Shown here piece by piece: positions 16,305 through 19,221 of a stretch of DNA of 19,221 bases (position 1 is its first letter; each line of letters opens with the position of its first letter). The stretch is from Chalciporus piperatus (lineage: Eukaryota > Basidiomycota > Agaricomycetes > Boletales > Boletaceae). The notes beneath the pieces are model-generated. The model worked only from the letters and a program-made list of their open reading frames with translations, did not search any database and was not told where the DNA came from. The stretch lies in the NCBI GenBank assembly GCA_038093975.1, contig JBBPTG010000369.1, forward strand, positions 1 through 19,221. Direction: 5' to 3'. A program made the translations under genes and the position numbers.

Positions 16305-16860
16305 TATAGGCCCTTTTTGCGAATGGGTTAGGTTCATAACAGGGTCATGACACCTCACGAACGCCAGAAACACCGAATCGCGCAATTCCGTGAATCACAA
16401 AATTGCGTGATTCGTACCCCTCGAGGTTATTATACACAACCGTCGACGCATTCATAATTGTAATGTAAAAATCTGTATAGTACAATGTTGTAATCAAAGT
16501 AGTACTAAAATTCTCGACGATAACGCCAAACCCCCCAAACTGCGCAATTCCTGAAATTCCAGAATTGCGCGGTTCGGCATGTCTGACGAAATATCACATA
16601 CCATGTCTAAATTATAGGACATTTTTGCGAATGCACCTCACAATCCTGAACAACACCGAGTGACAACGCACAACCGACGGACAGCAAACTACATAACATA
16701 TATTTCCAAAATCAACATAAAATTGACTACAAGACTGTATGGTAACCGCAAAAGCGTGAGAACCCCAAAAGTGCGCAAAAACGAAATATTCGAAATTGCG
16801 CGAAACAGCCCCGTAGAGGAAATTAATGGCGATTAGCACAAAACGTCGCTGTCAAACAGG
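16305..16860. repeat. Diverged ~300-bp tandem block with GCGCAATT hairpins
   Basis: ATTATAGG followed by TTTTTGCGAATG occurs at ~16,313 and ~16,613, about 300 bp apart, each followed by a CACCTCAC block. Inside are stem-loops: arms 16374-16387/16401-16414 (CGAATCGCGCAATT, one mismatch) and 16538-16550/16562-16574 (AACTGCGCAATTC, one mismatch); a weaker one lies near 16,770-16,805. No reading frame of interest. Its boundaries with the satellite suggest an insertion. Confidence 0.5.
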
Positions 16861-17200
16861 AAAAATAGCGTTGCGGCCTACTGTCTAAGCCATATGCCTA
16901 TCCGTAACATAGGAAATCTTGAGTATACATTCAGCTATACTTCTCTCACCAACATTCTCCGGAGATATTTAATTTCCGTCTCTCTATGAATAAATATTTG
17001 TTTATTAAATTACATCTAAATATGAATTTTTCAAGTAGATAACCCCCTTGTGTGAGTGTCTGGAAATTACAATCTCATATACCTTGACAACATTGTTCGA
17101 TCACTTTGTCGTCAAACTCACGCAAACACTCGCTATAATAATATTTCTTATTCTCCTGCTATAATTGAAGAATATCTGATTGTGAATCGTTGGTGATGTG
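16861..17200. other. A/T-rich spacer
   Basis: No gene, RNA or clear repeat seen. Strongly A/T-rich, with runs of ATAAATATT type around 16,980-17,030. Confidence 0.4.
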
Positions 17201-17396
17201 TGCAGACAACTTTGAGAGGCAAAGTTGCTCAGTTTGAATGCTTTATCAACTCTGCACAACCTGCGTGTGTTCACCCATGGCGAACAATGAGATATGCATA
17301 TCAGGTACAATCAGTCGTTGTGGTCAGTGTCTTCAAGTTATCTCGACCAAATCAAGGAATTGTCTCACGCTTATTAGACCAAAATAAATTCATTTG

Positions 17397-17700
17397 ACAT
17401 GGACTATGACTTTGCTTATGTAAGCGGGAAGAACCAACCGTGATATCAGACTGAGTGGCAAAAACATCAAATATATCAACAAATGTGTAGCAGAGTGTAG
17501 TAGATTACTTGCCACCAGAGTGTCACCATGACTACAACCATGAAATCTCCACAGAAATAGCCTTGCGTTGGCAGCCCACCGGTTAAGCTTGGTTTCGCGG
17601 TTAAAAATGTTAGGGGAGGGATTATCATTTCTCGGTTCTCGGTTCATGATCTCTGTTTGAGTCTGAGAGTTTCTCCAGTCTTGGGGTTGATTTTTTATCT
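17397..17700 (+). repeat. Left copy of a ~300-bp direct repeat (right copy 18,923-19,221)
   Basis: Both copies start ACATGGACTA and share ATAGCCTTGC, CACCGGTTAAG, TTGGT, GGTTAAAA, a GGGATTATC/GGGATCATC block, ATCATTTCTCG and an AGTCTG block. The left copy ends GGGGTT and the right copy ends TTAGGGTT at the window edge, about 1,525 bp downstream. Confidence 0.65.
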
Positions 17701-18129
17701 AGCCAGACATGAATAATGTCATCTACACATCAGGTCACATGCAATACGCAATACTCGAACATTAACTTGCCAAATAATAGCAACAAGCATTTTCAAGCTA
17801 ATTCAATCAAATCAAGAGCTACTCACATGATCATCAGACATAAATAGACCATAAGATCATGACGCATAACCTTGTTTACATAAGCGGGAAGAAACGACTA
17901 CGATCCAAGTCTAAACAAGAAAAACTGCGAAATTTACTAGCAAAGTGTAGTCAAGCGCTCCATCCAATGCTACATGAGATGTTTAATCCACAAGTCGACC
18001 AAATCAAGGAATTGTCCCACAGTCATTTTACCAGAACAAGTCATGTGACTATCAGCTACGACTTTGCTTATGTAAGCGGGAAGAATCGACCGCAATCTTG
18101 GCCTCAACCAGTCAAAGAAGAGTTTCATT

Positions 18130-18210
18130 AGCAAAGTGTAGGAAAACTCCGACCACTAGCAACCATTAGCAACCATTAGCTCAAGGGTAGTTGTCTGCCT
18201 ACACTTTGCT
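18130..18210. repeat. Short foldback element, 13-bp terminal inverted repeats
   Basis: AGCAAAGTGTAGG at 18130-18142 is the exact complement of 18198-18210. The interior includes ACTCCGACCACTAGCAACC and two CAACCATTAG words. It matches the second foldback at 18411-18493 in its interior. Confidence 0.6.
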
Positions 18211-18410
18211 ACACAAGATTGAAATTTGCTTGAATTCACAAGTTTAACTTGCACGTCAACCAAATCAAGACATATTCTCACGCACCTTGAACAAAAATAA
18301 ACCATATGATCATCATGCACAACTTTGCTTATGTAAGCGGGAAAAACCAACTGCAATCTGAGTTGAAACACACAAAAAAGCGAAATTCACTAGCAAAGTG
18401 TAGCCAAGTA

Positions 18411-18493
18411 TAGTCAAGTGTAGCATAACTCTGGTCACTAGCGACCATTAGCTCAATGCTAGTCATTTGCCTACACTCCGCTACACTTGACTA
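18411..18493. repeat. Second foldback element, 14-bp perfect terminal inverted repeats
   Basis: TAGTCAAGTGTAGC at 18411-18424 pairs exactly with 18480-18493. The interior (ACTCTGGTCACTAGCGACC, CATTAGCTCAA, TTGCCTACACT) is homologous to the element at 18130-18210. MITE-like in size; no target duplication could be fixed because flanks are also repetitive. Confidence 0.6.
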
Positions 18494-19212
18494 GGATTTG
18501 CTTGAACTTACAAGTTTAATGCACAAGCCAATCAAATCAAGAAATATTTCCATGGTCATGAGACCAGATTGAATCACATGACCATCAGCTACAACTTTGC
18601 TTATGTAAGCGAGAAAAACCGACCGCAACCTTGATCTCAACCGATCAAAGAAGCATTTCATTAGCAAAGTGTAGCTACTGTTACACAACATATTTCAAGC
18701 ACATGTCGACCAAATCAAGGAATATGCTCACGGTCATTTAACAAACATAAACCATATGATCATGACGCACAACTTTGCTTATATTAGCGGGAAACATCGA
18801 CCGCAAATTATAGCCAAAATCAAACCCAGCACCAACAGATACTACTCTGGAGTATTTTCATGTTATCTTGACCAAATCAAGAGATTAATTCACGGTTATT
18901 GGACGGAAAATAATTTATTTTACATGGACTACAACTTTGCTTATATCAGCGGGAATAACCAACCATGACATTAGCTTCAGTGAGAAAAGACATGAAGATA
19001 TCAGTCAAGTGAGCGTAGCAAAGCATAGTAGATCAAGCTGACCAGACAATCTGTTTCTCTAGACTACAAATACATAATCTCCATGAAAATAGCCTTGCAT
19101 TGACAGTACACCGGTTAAGGTTGGTCTCGAGGTTAAAATGGTTAGGGAAGGGATCATCATTTCTCGTTTCTCGTTTCTTGGCAGGGAGTCTGGGGACTTT
19201 CACAGTCTGAGT

Positions 19213-19221
19213 GTTAGGGTT
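19213..19221 (+). repeat. Telomere-type GTTAGGGTT at the right edge
   Basis: The final nine bases contain one TTAGGG unit and the start of another, in the orientation of a right-hand chromosome end. One unit alone is weak; the window cuts it. Confidence 0.4.

Larger units (their letters stand above)
17200..19221. repeat. Irregular satellite array reaching the telomere-type end
   Basis: The motif CTTTGCTTATGTAAGCGGGAA or a close variant recurs at about 17409, 17869, 18060, 18321, 18593, 18772 and 18932. It usually follows ACCAAATCAAG and a CACGGTCAT block and is often followed by CGACCGCAA. GCAAAGTGTAG words occur throughout. Spacing is irregular (about 160-460 bp), so copies have diverged by indels. 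Short frames here are not genes. Confidence 0.7.

Noticed and set aside
17859..18131. Plus-strand 90-aa frame
   Set aside because: It lies within satellite repeats and related copies do not keep the frame.
1..19221. tRNA, rRNA, riboswitch or bacterial operon features
   Set aside because: No cloverleaf, rRNA-like or bacterial ribosome-binding pattern was found by eye; genes are intron-rich.

Overview
The window looks like subtelomeric DNA of a filamentous basidiomycete-type fungus. Reasons: many spliceosomal introns of 46-67 bp with GT-AG ends, TTAGGG telomere-type repeats, an OrsD-like zinc-finger region joined to a RecQ-type helicase, and long satellite-rich stretches beside a few genes. 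Species cannot be told from the sequence alone. All gene models below were built by hand from splice signals and reading-frame continuity.

Layout. 1-505: repeat-bearing 3' flank with four copies of a 22-bp palindrome. 506-4876 (minus): a 10-exon gene for a ~1,160-aa protein with a ParB/sulfiredoxin-like segment near its N-terminus. 4877-5340: divergent promoter with a ~72-bp-spaced motif. 5341-11030 (plus): an 11-exon gene for a ~1,722-aa protein with two C2H2-type fingers (OrsD-like), a tyrosine-recombinase-like catalytic region, a RecQ-type helicase core and Cys/His-rich C-terminal modules. 11031-11587: strongly purine-skewed DNA, then a short interstitial TTAGGG tract (11588-11608). 11640-12900: minisatellite with 52-bp and then exact 105-bp periods. 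13928-14819 and 15231-15862 (plus): two small multi-exon genes (an F-box-like protein and a small protein of unknown function) that share a duplicated promoter and first exon but have unrelated bodies. 16170-19221: degenerate satellite, short foldback elements and a ~300-bp direct repeat; the window ends in GTTAGGGTT.

The most striking feature is a near-perfect palindrome (core AGTACACATGTGTACT between TTT and AAA). It occurs 22 times in the first 8.9 kb and nowhere else that I found. Eighteen copies lie in introns of the two divergent genes, on opposite strands. It carries a TACTAAA branch-point-like sequence on both strands. Wherever the palindrome has lost symmetry inside a gene, the damage is always in the 5' half relative to transcription, so TACTAAA survives next to the acceptor.

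Working hypothesis (inference): the two divergent genes form one telomere-linked, possibly mobile, cassette. It would combine a recombinase-helicase, a ParB-like partner and a family of palindromic sites that double as intron branch-point modules. The helicase gene reads toward the TTAGGG tract, as expected if that tract marks an older chromosome end later extended distally.
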